Positions 5,915 to 12,131 of a DNA stretch of 14,002 bases are shown here, piece by piece. The DNA is from Candidatus Omnitrophota bacterium (GTDB lineage: Bacteria; Omnitrophota; Gorgyraeia; Aquiviventales; Aquiviventaceae), in contig JACQRE010000048.1 in NCBI GenBank assembly GCA_016206585.1, positions 1 through 14,002 on the forward strand. Direction: 5' to 3'. A model generated the notes under the pieces. That model worked only from the letters and a program-made list of their open reading frames with translations, was not told the origin of the DNA and ran no database searches. A program made the position numbers and the translations under genes. Within the stretch, counting starts at the first letter, position 1; each line of letters opens with the position of its first letter.

Positions 5915-7018
5915 ATGCCGATTCCCTTGTTGCTGCATGGCAAACATCAGCGGCCCGGCGCGCCGCCGGTCGTCTACGAACCGTCCGGGGCGTGGATCGT
6001 GCCCTGGCGGTTCGGCGACCTCGACGCGGAATACCGCGCCATGCAGGGGGGTGCCGCACTCATCGACGATTCCACGCAGACGGTGATCGAGTGCCGGGGT
6101 GCTGATCGGGCCTCGTTCCTCCAGCGGCTGCTCACGAACGACATCGCGCGCCTCACCCCGGGCACCGGCTGCCGGGCCGCGCTGTTGAACGAAGCGGGCA
6201 AACTGATCGCCGAGCTGCTTGTCCTCGCCGAGGCCGACATGATCCGGCTGCTGTGCGACCTCACCATCGCCCCGCGCGTGATGCAGACGCTGGAACACCA
6301 TCACATCGCGGAGGAGCTGACGCTCACCGACCGGGAGCGCGCCTTCGCGGTGCTGGCGGTGGAGGGCCCCGGCGCGCTCGGAGTCATCGGCCGCCTGAGC
6401 GGAACCGCGATCCCGCTGCCCACCCCCCTGGCCCACGCCGCCGTCTCGCTGGAGGGGGTCACCGTCCGCGTCATCAAGCACTCGTTGCTGAACCGCGAGG
6501 GCGTGTGGTGCCTGGTCGAGGCCGCGGCGTCGGAGCGCATCTGGCGCCTCCTCGCGGATAGCGGTGCCGTGCCGGCCGGCTGGGAAGCGTTCCACATCGC
6601 GCGGATCGAAGCGGGCGTGCCGCTCTTTGGCGTCGACATGGACGGGACCAACCTGCTGCCGGAGACCGGACTGGAGACCGTGCTGTGCCACGAGGCGAAG
6701 GGGTGCTATCTCGGCCAGGAAGTGATCGCCCGGCTGGCCACGTACGGCTCCCTGAGCAAGCGGTTGATGGGGCTGCTCGTCGACGCCGCGGAGATCCCGC
6801 AGGCCGGCGACCGGATTGGGCACCACGGCGAGGAGGAGGCGGGCTGGGTCACGAGCGGCTGCCGCTCACGCGCCCTCGGACAGCCGATCGCGATGGGCTA
6901 CGTCAAGCGGGGCGCGTATGCGCCGGGGACCGTCGTGCAGATCCTGCGGGGCGAGTGCTGGCTGCCCGCGACGGTGACTACGCTTGCCAGTATCGCACGA
7001 ACTCGTGCAGGTGGGTGA
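5915..7018 (+). CDS. ygfZ: YgfZ/GcvT-family folate-binding protein
   Basis: 367 residues related to the glycine-cleavage T protein. The YgfZ signature KGCYLGQE is at residues 262-269, with its conserved Cys264, followed by a short beta-rich C-terminal domain. YgfZ binds folate and is needed for proper function or repair of Fe-S enzymes, notably the tRNA-thiolating radical SAM enzyme MiaB. The absence of other glycine-cleavage genes nearby favours YgfZ over a true aminomethyltransferase. The -10-like hexamer lies 12 bases before the ATG and there is no Shine-Dalgarno. The last 41 bp overlap the 3' end of the convergent deformylase gene. An Elp3 radical SAM enzyme lies nearby, a possible client by inference only. 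Confidence 0.88.
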   Translation: MPIPLLLHGKHQRPGAPPVVYEPSGAWIVPWRFGDLDAEYRAMQGGAALIDDSTQTVIECRGADRASFLQRLLTNDIARLTPGTGCRAALLNEAGKLIAELLVLAEADMIRLLCDLTIAPRVMQTLEHHHIAEELTLTDRERAFAVLAVEGPGALGVIGRLSGTAIPLPTPLAHAAVSLEGVTVRVIKHSLLNREGVWCLVEAAASERIWRLLADSGAVPAGWEAFHIARIEAGVPLFGVDMDGTNLLPETGLETVLCHEAKGCYLGQEVIARLATYGSLSKRLMGLLVDAAEIPQAGDRIGHHGEEEAGWVTSGCRSRALGQPIAMGYVKRGAYAPGTVVQILRGECWLPATVTTLASIARTRAGG

Positions 7019-7508
7019 GCGTCGACAGGTCGGGCATGCGGTCGAGGAACACCTTGCCGGCCAAGTGGTCGCACTCGTGCTGGATGACGCGCGCGAAGAA
7101 GCCGTGCGCGCTGAACTTCACCTTCTCGCCCTTCCGGTTGTACGCTTCGACTTCCAATGACTCCGCGCGCGGCACCTGGCCGCGGAACTCGTTGACGCTC
7201 AGGCACCCCTCCCAGTCCACCGTCGACTTCTTGGAGGCGGAGAGGATCTTCGGGTTGATCAGCACGGTCAGCGGGACCGGCCCCTCACCCGGATAGCGGC
7301 GGTTCTCCGCCACCTCGATCACGGCGACCTGCTGCGGCACGTGCACCTGCGGGGCCGCCAGCCCCACCCCCTCGTACTCGCGCATCGTCTCGATCATGTC
7401 ATCGAGGAACCGCTGCATGCCCGCCGAGGCGATCGTCTCCTTCGGCACCGCCTGCGACGGCATGCGGAGGACCGGGTGGCCGAGCCGGGCGACCTTCAGA
7501 ATGGCCAT
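6978..7508 (-). CDS. def: Peptide deformylase
   Basis: 176 residues from the ATG at 7508. It removes the formyl group from the N-terminal methionine of nascent proteins. All three motifs are present: GVGLAAPQ (residues 47-54), EGCLSV (100-105) with metal ligand Cys102, and HECDH (144-148) with ligands His144 and His148 and catalytic Glu145. An upstream GTG at 7523 is possible, but the ATG one base after the GNAT stop (TGAGATG) fits both translational coupling and the usual deformylase N-terminus MAILKVARLGHPVLR. There is no independent Shine-Dalgarno at that ATG. The 3' end overlaps the ygfZ-like gene by 41 bp. Confidence 0.96.
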   Translation of the reverse strand: MAILKVARLGHPVLRMPSQAVPKETIASAGMQRFLDDMIETMREYEGVGLAAPQVHVPQQVAVIEVAENRRYPGEGPVPLTVLINPKILSASKKSTVDWEGCLSVNEFRGQVPRAESLEVEAYNRKGEKVKFSAHGFFARVIQHECDHLAGKVFLDRMPDLSTLTHLHEFVRYWQA

Positions 7509-7509
7509 C

Positions 7510-7806
7510 TCAGGCCGTGGCACCTTTCGTGAGCGGAAGATACTCGGGGTGGCGTTTCAGGTAGGCGCTCGCGATGTACGGGCAGGAGGGGATCACGGTC
7601 AGGCGGTTCGCCTTCGCATATTCGAACGCCGCGCGGCACAGTTGCTCCGCCATGCCGCGCCCCCGGAACGCCTCGGGGACGTACGTGTGGTAGAGATCGA
7701 TCTCCTGGCCGTGCCGCCGGTAGCTGAGGAACGCCTCTGCGCCCTCGAGGCGGATGGCGAAGCGGCCTGCGGCCTCATCGTGCTGGACCACGACATCGTC
7801 AGCCAT
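7510..7806 (-). CDS. Small GNAT-fold acetyltransferase (COG2388/NATD1-like)
   Basis: 98 residues, the compact single-domain GNAT family that includes human NATD1 and bacterial YjdJ-type proteins. The acetyl-CoA loop is seen as FRGRGMAEQL (about residues 46-55), preceded by IDLYHTYVPEAFRG. The family C-terminal pattern VIPSCPYIASAYLKRHPEY is clear. The acceptor substrate of this family is not established. It is the promoter-proximal gene of a two-gene unit with def (one base between stop and start). TATAAT ends eight bases before its ATG and there is no Shine-Dalgarno, so the message should be leaderless. It is divergent from elp3. Confidence 0.9.
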   Translation of the reverse strand: MADDVVVQHDEAAGRFAIRLEGAEAFLSYRRHGQEIDLYHTYVPEAFRGRGMAEQLCRAAFEYAKANRLTVIPSCPYIASAYLKRHPEYLPLTKGATA

Positions 7807-7814
7807 AACGAATT

Positions 7815-7843
7815 ATTATACCGTTGGTCGCGTTCCCTGTAAT
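7815..7843 (-). promoter_or_regulatory. Promoter of the GNAT-def unit, leaderless
   Basis: ATTACA (7843-7838), a 17-base spacer and a perfect TATAAT (7820-7815) on the minus strand. The predicted start point near 7808 is one or two bases before the ATG at 7806. It physically overlaps the candidate promoter of elp3 on the other strand. Confidence 0.6.
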
Positions 7844-7853
7844 GCGTTATCAT
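7824..7853 (+). promoter_or_regulatory. Candidate promoter of elp3, leaderless
   Basis: TTGGTC (7824-7829), an 18-base spacer and TATCAT (7848-7853) on the plus strand. Nine bases separate it from the ATG at 7863 and there is no Shine-Dalgarno. The -35 is weak. An alternative -10, TATTAT at 7814-7819, would serve an earlier start such as the ATG at 7842. Confidence 0.4.
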
Positions 7854-7862
7854 ACCGGCGAC

Positions 7863-9500
7863 ATGGACCCTGTTGGCACGCTGCTGAACCGCATCGCGGA
7901 TACCCTCCCCGAGGACCGGGCGGCCCTGCGGCGCCTGAAGACCCGCGTCGCCTCGGAATCCGGCGCTCCGCTTATCCGCAACGACGCGCTGCTGGACCGC
8001 TACCGGGCGGAGGTCGCCGCCGGGCGGCGTCCACTCGATGCGCGGCTTGAGCGGATCCTGACGCTCAACCGCATCCGGTCGCAGTCGGGTGTCGCCACCG
8101 TCACCGTCATCACCGAGCCCTACCCGTGCCCCGGCCGGTGCGTCTACTGCCCCACCGAGGCGCAGGCGCCGAAGAGCTACCTCACCAACGAGCCCGCGGT
8201 GCGCCGCGCCCTGCGCAGCGCCTACGATCCGTACGAGCAGATGCGCAGCCGGCTGCAGGCGCTCCGGGAAACCGGCCATGCCACCGACAAGGTCGAGCTG
8301 ATCATTAAGGGCGGCACGTGGTCGTTTTATCCCGACAGCTATCAGCGGGACGTCATTCAACGCTGTCTCGACGCGGCGAGTGACTTTCATACCGCAGTGC
8401 GGAATTCGGAATGCGGAGTGCGAAGTGAAAACCACTCCGAACTCCGAACTCCCAATTCCGAACTCGCAGCCGCGCAGTTCCGTAACGAAACGGCGGGATG
8501 CCGCGTGATCGGGATCACGATCGAGACGCGGCCGGACTACGTCACGGCGGCGGAGGTCCGCCGGCTGCGCGAGCTGGGCGTCACACGGGTGGAGCTCGGC
8601 GTGCAGACGCTCGAAGAGGCGGTGCTCACCCTCATCGTCCGCGACCACGGCACCGCCGAGGTCCGCCAGGCGACCCGCCTGCTGAAAGACGCGGGGTTCA
8701 AGGTCGCCTACCACCTCATGCCGAACCTCCCCGGGGCGACGCCGGCGGGCGACCTCGACACCATGCGGCGGCTCTTCGATGATCCCGCGTACCGCCCCGA
8801 TACCCTGAAGCTCTACCCGTGCGTCGTCATCGAAACGGCTGAGCTGTTCGGGTGGTGGCGCGAGGGCCGGTACACGCCGTATGACGATGAGGCGCTCATC
8901 GAGCTGCTCATCCGCATGAAGCTGCTCGTCCCGCCCTACGTCCGCATCGAGCGGATCATCCGGGACATCCCCTCCACGTCGATCCGCGCGGGCTGCGCGA
9001 TCACGAACCTCCGCGAGGAGGCCCAGCGGCGCCTGCGCGCGCGGGACGCCGCCTGCCGCTGCATCCGCTGCCGGCAGGTGCGCAGCGACGCGGGGGGGAC
9101 GTTCCGGCTCATCCGGCGCGACTACGAGGCCTCGGAGGGGCTGGAGATGTTCCTGAGCTTCGAGGACCCCTCGGCCGACCGCCTGGCCGCACTGCTGCGG
9201 CTGCGGATTCCGCGCAGCGAGGAGCCGCCGGAGGGGCTGCCGGTGCTGCGCGGGGCCGCCCTGCTGCGCGAGCTCCACTCGTACGGCCGCCACCTGCCGC
9301 TGCATGACCGCAGCGAGGATGCGGTGCAGCACCACGGCTTCGGCCACCGGCTCCTGGAGGAGGCGGAGTGGATCGCGCGCGGGGAGTTTGGGTGCCGGCG
9401 CATGGCGGTGATCGCCGGTGTCGGGGTGCGGGAGTACTACCGGCAACGCGGCTACGAACTGGAAGATACCTATATGGTGAAGCGGCTCGATGGCCGGTAA
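7863..9500 (+). CDS. elp3: Elp3-type tRNA uridine-34 modification enzyme (radical SAM + GNAT) with a repeat-encoded insertion
   Basis: 545 residues from the ATG at 7863. Cluster cysteines 89, 93 and 96 lie in CPGRCVYCP, preceded by RSQSGVATVTVITEPYP. KGGTW (149-153) and the SAM-binding ETRPDY (221-226) follow. The C-terminal GNAT domain has QHHGFG (489-494) and GVREYYRQRGY. Known members install the carboxymethyl group on U34 of tRNA from acetyl-CoA. Single-chain forms occur in archaea and some bacteria. Oddity: residues about 179-202 are encoded by an inverted-repeat element (8395-8467) and are rich in Ser, Glu, Asn and Arg, unlike the flanking sequence. They fall in a variable loop between the KGGTW strand and the ETRPD strand. 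Starts at 7842 (ATG) or 7824 (TTG) are possible. The stop overlaps the next gene by 11 bp. Confidence 0.92.
   Translation: MDPVGTLLNRIADTLPEDRAALRRLKTRVASESGAPLIRNDALLDRYRAEVAAGRRPLDARLERILTLNRIRSQSGVATVTVITEPYPCPGRCVYCPTEAQAPKSYLTNEPAVRRALRSAYDPYEQMRSRLQALRETGHATDKVELIIKGGTWSFYPDSYQRDVIQRCLDAASDFHTAVRNSECGVRSENHSELRTPNSELAAAQFRNETAGCRVIGITIETRPDYVTAAEVRRLRELGVTRVELGVQTLEEAVLTLIVRDHGTAEVRQATRLLKDAGFKVAYHLMPNLPGATPAGDLDTMRRLFDDPAYRPDTLKLYPCVVIETAELFGWWREGRYTPYDDEALIELLIRMKLLVPPYVRIERIIRDIPSTSIRAGCAITNLREEAQRRLRARDAACRCIRCRQVRSDAGGTFRLIRRDYEASEGLEMFLSFEDPSADRLAALLRLRIPRSEEPPEGLPVLRGAALLRELHSYGRHLPLHDRSEDAVQHHGFGHRLLEEAEWIARGEFGCRRMAVIAGVGVREYYRQRGYELEDTYMVKRLDGR
8395..8467. repeat. Inverted-repeat element of GARTGCG heptamers, copy 2, inside the elp3 reading frame
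   Basis: Left arm 8395-8427 and right arm 8433-8465 pair at 26 of 33 positions across a five-base loop (aaaac). Both arms read as seven-base units: cagtgcg, gaattcg, gaatgcg, gagtgcg on the left and cactccg, aactccg, aactccc, aattccg, aactcgc on the right. The same units form the intergenic element at 4829-4887. The elp3 frame passes through without a stop and resumes recognisable Elp3 sequence at RNETAGCRVIGITIETRPD. Confidence 0.9.
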
Positions 9501-10455
9501 CCTGTTCCGCCGTATCCTGACGCGTCGGGAGTTCGTGCGGCTGGGGCTCCTGGCCGCTGCCGGCGCGGCGGCCGGCTCATGGATCCAGCCGCTGCGGCGG
9601 GTCTTCGCGGACGCCGGCCCGATCCCCACGCGGTTCCTTGGAAACACGGGAGCGAACGTCACGATCGTCGGGATGGGCGGCGAAGGCACGCTCCGAACGT
9701 GGGGACGCCAGGCGGAAGCGGCTGTCATCGTCCAACGCGCGTTGGATCTGGGGATCACCTACTTCGACACGGCCCCGGCATATAGCGGCAGCCAGGACTA
9801 CTACGGTGCCGTGCTGGGCGAGCGGCGGCGGGGCGTGTTCCTCGCGTCCAAGACGCACGACCGGACGCGAGACGGCAGCCTCCGGCTCCTGGACGAGAGC
9901 CTCCGGCGCCTGCGAACCGACCGTCTCGATCTCTGGCAGCTGCACAATCTCAATGAGGTGGAGGAGCTGGAGGCCATCTTCGGCCGCGGGGGCGCCATCC
10001 ACGCGTTGGAAGAGGCCCAGCGGGACGGGCGGGTTCGATTCGTCGGCGTCACCGGCCACTACGATCCGGCGGTCCTCGTGGAAGCGATCCGCCGCTACCG
10101 GTTCGACACGGTGCTCGCGTCCCTGAACGCGGCCGACCGGCACCGTCTCTCCTTCATCGACCGGCTGCTCCCGGAGGCGGTGTCGCGCGGGGTGGGAGTG
10201 ATCGGCATGAAGGTGGTGGCAAAAGGCGCGCTGTTGAGGCCGGGCGGCATCGCGACCATGCAGGAGGCGCTAGGCTACGTGTTGAGCCTGCCCATCAGCA
10301 CGGCGATCATCGGCTTCCAAACGGCGGGGGAAGTGGAGGATGCGGTGCGGATCGCGAGGGGGTTCGAGCCGCTGCCGTCTTCCGAGAGGGCCCGCCTGGA
10401 GGCGCGCGCCGCTCCCTACGCCGAAGACGCCAACTGGTTCAAACGGCCCGCGTGA
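9490..10455 (+). CDS. Tat-signal aldo/keto reductase (predicted exported)
   Basis: 321 residues. The N-terminus carries a twin-arginine signal, TRREFVRLGLLAAAGAAAG (residues 11-29), with cleavage probably near residues 40-42. The mature part is an aldo/keto reductase barrel with the tetrad intact: Asp93 and Tyr98 in YFDTAPAYSG, Lys121 in ASKTHD, and His152 in WQLHN. Tat export implies folding, possibly with bound nicotinamide cofactor, before transport to the periplasm or outer face, where reductant supply is unclear. The substrate is unknown. It overlaps the end of elp3 by 11 bp, so the two are cotranscribed, although no functional link is evident. It ends seven bases before the convergent ferredoxin gene. 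Confidence 0.9.
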   Translation: MAGNLFRRILTRREFVRLGLLAAAGAAAGSWIQPLRRVFADAGPIPTRFLGNTGANVTIVGMGGEGTLRTWGRQAEAAVIVQRALDLGITYFDTAPAYSGSQDYYGAVLGERRRGVFLASKTHDRTRDGSLRLLDESLRRLRTDRLDLWQLHNLNEVEELEAIFGRGGAIHALEEAQRDGRVRFVGVTGHYDPAVLVEAIRRYRFDTVLASLNAADRHRLSFIDRLLPEAVSRGVGVIGMKVVAKGALLRPGGIATMQEALGYVLSLPISTAIIGFQTAGEVEDAVRIARGFEPLPSSERARLEARAAPYAEDANWFKRPA

Positions 10456-10462
10456 CGAGGAA

Positions 10463-10777
10463 TCAGTTGACCAGCTTGTTGCCCGGGCGCTTCGGGGGGT
10501 CGTTCTTGGGCCGCTCGGGGGCCGGCGGGTTGTTCTTGTACTGCGGGGTGAGCTCTTTGTTGATGGCGGCGTAGGGCTTGTCCTCGTCCTCGGAGGCGAC
10601 GATCGCGCCAACCGGGCACTCGGGCAGGCAGAGGCCGCAGTTGATGCAGACCTCCGGGTCGATGATCATGAACTCCTGGCCCTTGTAGTCGCCGGGGTGG
10701 ATGCACTCGACAGGACACACGGTCGCGCAGACGGCGTACCGCTCGCCCAGACACTTCTCGGTGATCACGTACGACAT
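10463..10777 (-). CDS. Seven-iron (3Fe-4S/4Fe-4S) ferredoxin
   Basis: 104 residues. Cys9, Cys17, Cys21 and Cys25 in CLGERYAVCATVCPVEC, then Cys44, Cys47, Cys50 and Cys54 in CINCGLCLPECP, give the bacterial seven-iron ferredoxin layout. The long CX7C spacing at the first site is typical of a 3Fe-4S cluster. It is a soluble low-potential electron carrier. A polar, proline- and lysine-rich tail of about 30 residues follows the fold and looks disordered. AAGGAGG lies seven bases before the ATG. The partner enzyme cannot be named. Radical SAM enzymes such as Elp3 need a reductant, so a role there is possible but unproven. Confidence 0.93.
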   Translation of the reverse strand: MSYVITEKCLGERYAVCATVCPVECIHPGDYKGQEFMIIDPEVCINCGLCLPECPVGAIVASEDEDKPYAAINKELTPQYKNNPPAPERPKNDPPKRPGNKLVN

Positions 10778-10814
10778 GACGTCAGCCTCCTTGAGTTCGG
10801 GTGGGAATGCGCCT

Positions 10815-10844
10815 ATCCTACACGGAGGTCCGCGGGTTCGTCAA
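10815..10844 (-). promoter_or_regulatory. Sigma70-type promoter of the ferredoxin gene
   Basis: TTGACG (10844-10839), an 18-base spacer and TAGGAT (10820-10815) on the minus strand. The leader of about 30 bases includes the Shine-Dalgarno. The -35 lies 18 bases after the stop of the upstream AsnC-domain gene, so the ferredoxin has its own promoter. Confidence 0.55.
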
Positions 10845-10860
10845 GCCGGTTTGGGCGCGC

Positions 10861-11085
10861 TTACAGCACCAGGTGCGAATCGGTGTCCCGCACCCCGTTG
10901 AGCTTCCGGATCGTTGAGAGGATCCCGGCGAACTCCTCGTAGGGTTCAGCGTCCACGAAGGCGATCATGTCGTGCTCCCCGGTGACCTGGTAGACCATCT
11001 TCACGCCGGCCAGTTTGGCGATGGCCTCCTGGACCGGCTTCTCGCTGCCGGGAACCACGTCGATCATGATGAACGCTTTGGGCAT
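10861..11085 (-). CDS. Stand-alone Lrp/AsnC ligand-binding (RAM) domain protein
   Basis: 74 residues from the ATG at 11085, corresponding only to the alpha/beta effector-binding domain of Lrp/AsnC regulators with no helix-turn-helix. Recognisable signatures are VYQVTGEHDMIAFV (31-44) and GVRDTDSHLVL at the end. Such small proteins form oligomers and are thought to bind amino acids or act with full-length regulators. The function here is unknown. An upstream start at 11133 would add residues unlike the family and overlap the promoter. GGTGAGG about five bases before the ATG at 11085 supports the chosen start. Confidence 0.85.
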   Translation of the reverse strand: MPKAFIMIDVVPGSEKPVQEAIAKLAGVKMVYQVTGEHDMIAFVDAEPYEEFAGILSTIRKLNGVRDTDSHLVL

Positions 11086-11105
11086 TGCCGCCTCACCTGT
11101 CCCGT

Positions 11106-11133
11106 ATTTTAGCGCAACCAGGAAAAATAGCAA
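11106..11133 (-). promoter_or_regulatory. Promoter of the stand-alone AsnC-domain gene
   Basis: TTGCTA (11133-11128), a 16-base spacer and TAAAAT (11111-11106) on the minus strand. Initiation near 11099 would give a leader of about 14 bases including the Shine-Dalgarno. The -35 and the bases around it overlap the inverted repeat at 11121-11149. Confidence 0.5.
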
Positions 11134-11149
11134 CGTCCCCGATTTTTCC
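11121..11149. promoter_or_regulatory. Inverted repeat in the divergent promoter region, possible operator
   Basis: A perfect eight-base inverted repeat, ggaaaaat (11121-11128) and atttttcc (11142-11149), with 13 bases between arms. It overlaps the -35 region of the minus-strand promoter and lies directly before the -10-like TATGCT of the plus-strand lipoprotein gene, so one bound regulator could control both. It stands out as AT-rich in a GC-rich setting. No regulator can be named. Confidence 0.4.
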
Positions 11150-11150
11150 G

Positions 11151-11156
11151 TATGCT
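11151..11156 (+). promoter_or_regulatory. Putative -10 element of the NlpC/P60 lipoprotein gene (leaderless)
   Basis: TATGCT is followed by only six bases and the ATG at 11163. No Shine-Dalgarno and no clear -35 are seen. The transcript would begin at or next to the start codon. Confidence 0.35.
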
Positions 11157-11162
11157 ACTACT

Positions 11163-12131
11163 ATGACGCGTCCGGCGGCCATCACCATCGCGGTGCTGCT
11201 GGCCGGCTGCGCGACGCCGAAGGTGACGGCGATCGTCGCACCGGTCGTCGACCTGCGCGCGCAGCCGCATACGGACGCGCAGGCCGGAACCCATGATCCG
11301 CTGCAAGAGACGCAACTGCTCTACGGGGAACTCGTCCGCGTCCTGAAGACCGAGGACGGGTGGGCGCAGGTCGAGGCGGTGGAGCAACCAGAGTTCACGC
11401 ACGCCCGGAAGTGGCAAGGGTACCCGGGATGGGTCCCGGCCTCCGCGCTCAGCGCGGAAGGCCGTCCCTGGCCGACCACCATCGTGGTCAGCGAGCCGTG
11501 GGTCGAGACGTGGCAGGACGCCTACCGGCGGCAGCCATCGACCTGGCGGTTCCCAATGGGGACGCGGCTGCGCGCGATTGAGATGGGGCGGCAGCTCTGG
11601 CAAGTGGAGCTGCTGGACGGCCAGACCGTGTGGATGCCGTACGCCGCCGCGCGGTCGCTGGAGGAGCTCGCCGCACTGCCGCCCCTTGAACGCCGCCAAC
11701 TGATTCTGCGCCACGCCGAGCGGCTGATCGGGGAACCGTACTACTGGGGCGGGCGCTCGCCCGCCGATCCCCGCGTCCTGAACAAACGGGCTGCTGCGCA
11801 CGGTCTCGACTGCTCTGGCTTGGTCAACCTCACGTATCGCGCCGCGGGGCTCGACATCCCGCGCGACGCGCACGAGCAGTTCCTGAACGCCCGGCGCCTC
11901 AACGCGCCGCAGCCGGCCGACCTGATCTTCCTCTCCGAACGCGGCAACCCGGAACGAATCGTCCACGTCATGCTCTACGCGGGGGACGGCAAGCTGATCG
12001 AGGGGCCGGGCACGGGGCTGTCGGTGCGCCGCATCAGCGTCGAGGATCGGCTGAAGCAGCCGCTCGACTGGCTGACCTCCGGCACGGTCGTGGACGGCCA
12101 GACCGTCTCGTTCGGAAGCTACGCGCCCTAG
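11163..12131 (+). CDS. NlpC/P60 cell-wall peptidase lipoprotein with SH3-like domains
   Basis: 322 residues from the ATG at 11163. The N-terminal MTRPAAITIAVLLAGC is a short lipoprotein signal whose lipobox LAGC would be cleaved before Cys16. This favours 11163 over the in-frame ATG at 11085, which would bury the signal. Two SH3-like segments follow (about 25-70 and 105-165, the first with VVDLRAQP and DGWAQVE), then an NlpC/P60 domain: catalytic Cys217 in LDCSGLVNLTYRAAG and His268 in IVHVMLYAGDGKLIEGPGTG. The family cleaves peptide cross-links or stem peptides of peptidoglycan, often gamma-D-Glu-diamino acid bonds. It should be lipid-anchored outside the cytoplasmic membrane. The next gene starts on the base after its stop, so the pair is cotranscribed. 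Confidence 0.92.
   Translation: MTRPAAITIAVLLAGCATPKVTAIVAPVVDLRAQPHTDAQAGTHDPLQETQLLYGELVRVLKTEDGWAQVEAVEQPEFTHARKWQGYPGWVPASALSAEGRPWPTTIVVSEPWVETWQDAYRRQPSTWRFPMGTRLRAIEMGRQLWQVELLDGQTVWMPYAAARSLEELAALPPLERRQLILRHAERLIGEPYYWGGRSPADPRVLNKRAAAHGLDCSGLVNLTYRAAGLDIPRDAHEQFLNARRLNAPQPADLIFLSERGNPERIVHVMLYAGDGKLIEGPGTGLSVRRISVEDRLKQPLDWLTSGTVVDGQTVSFGSYAP

Noticed and set aside
7824..7862. TTG at 7824 or ATG at 7842 as the elp3 start
   Set aside because: Neither has a Shine-Dalgarno, the bases 7842-7862 are less coding-like, and a -10-like TATCAT at 7848 favours the ATG at 7863. This remains uncertain.
8395..8467. Heptamer runs as a small CRISPR or tandem-repeat array
   Set aside because: Units are seven bases without spacers and turn over to the complement halfway, so it is an inverted-repeat element.
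7599..9758. 719-residue open frame on the minus strand across GNAT, elp3 and the start of the second aldo/keto reductase
   Set aside because: It crosses three genes with strong motifs in their own frames and has no recognisable domain; a shadow frame.
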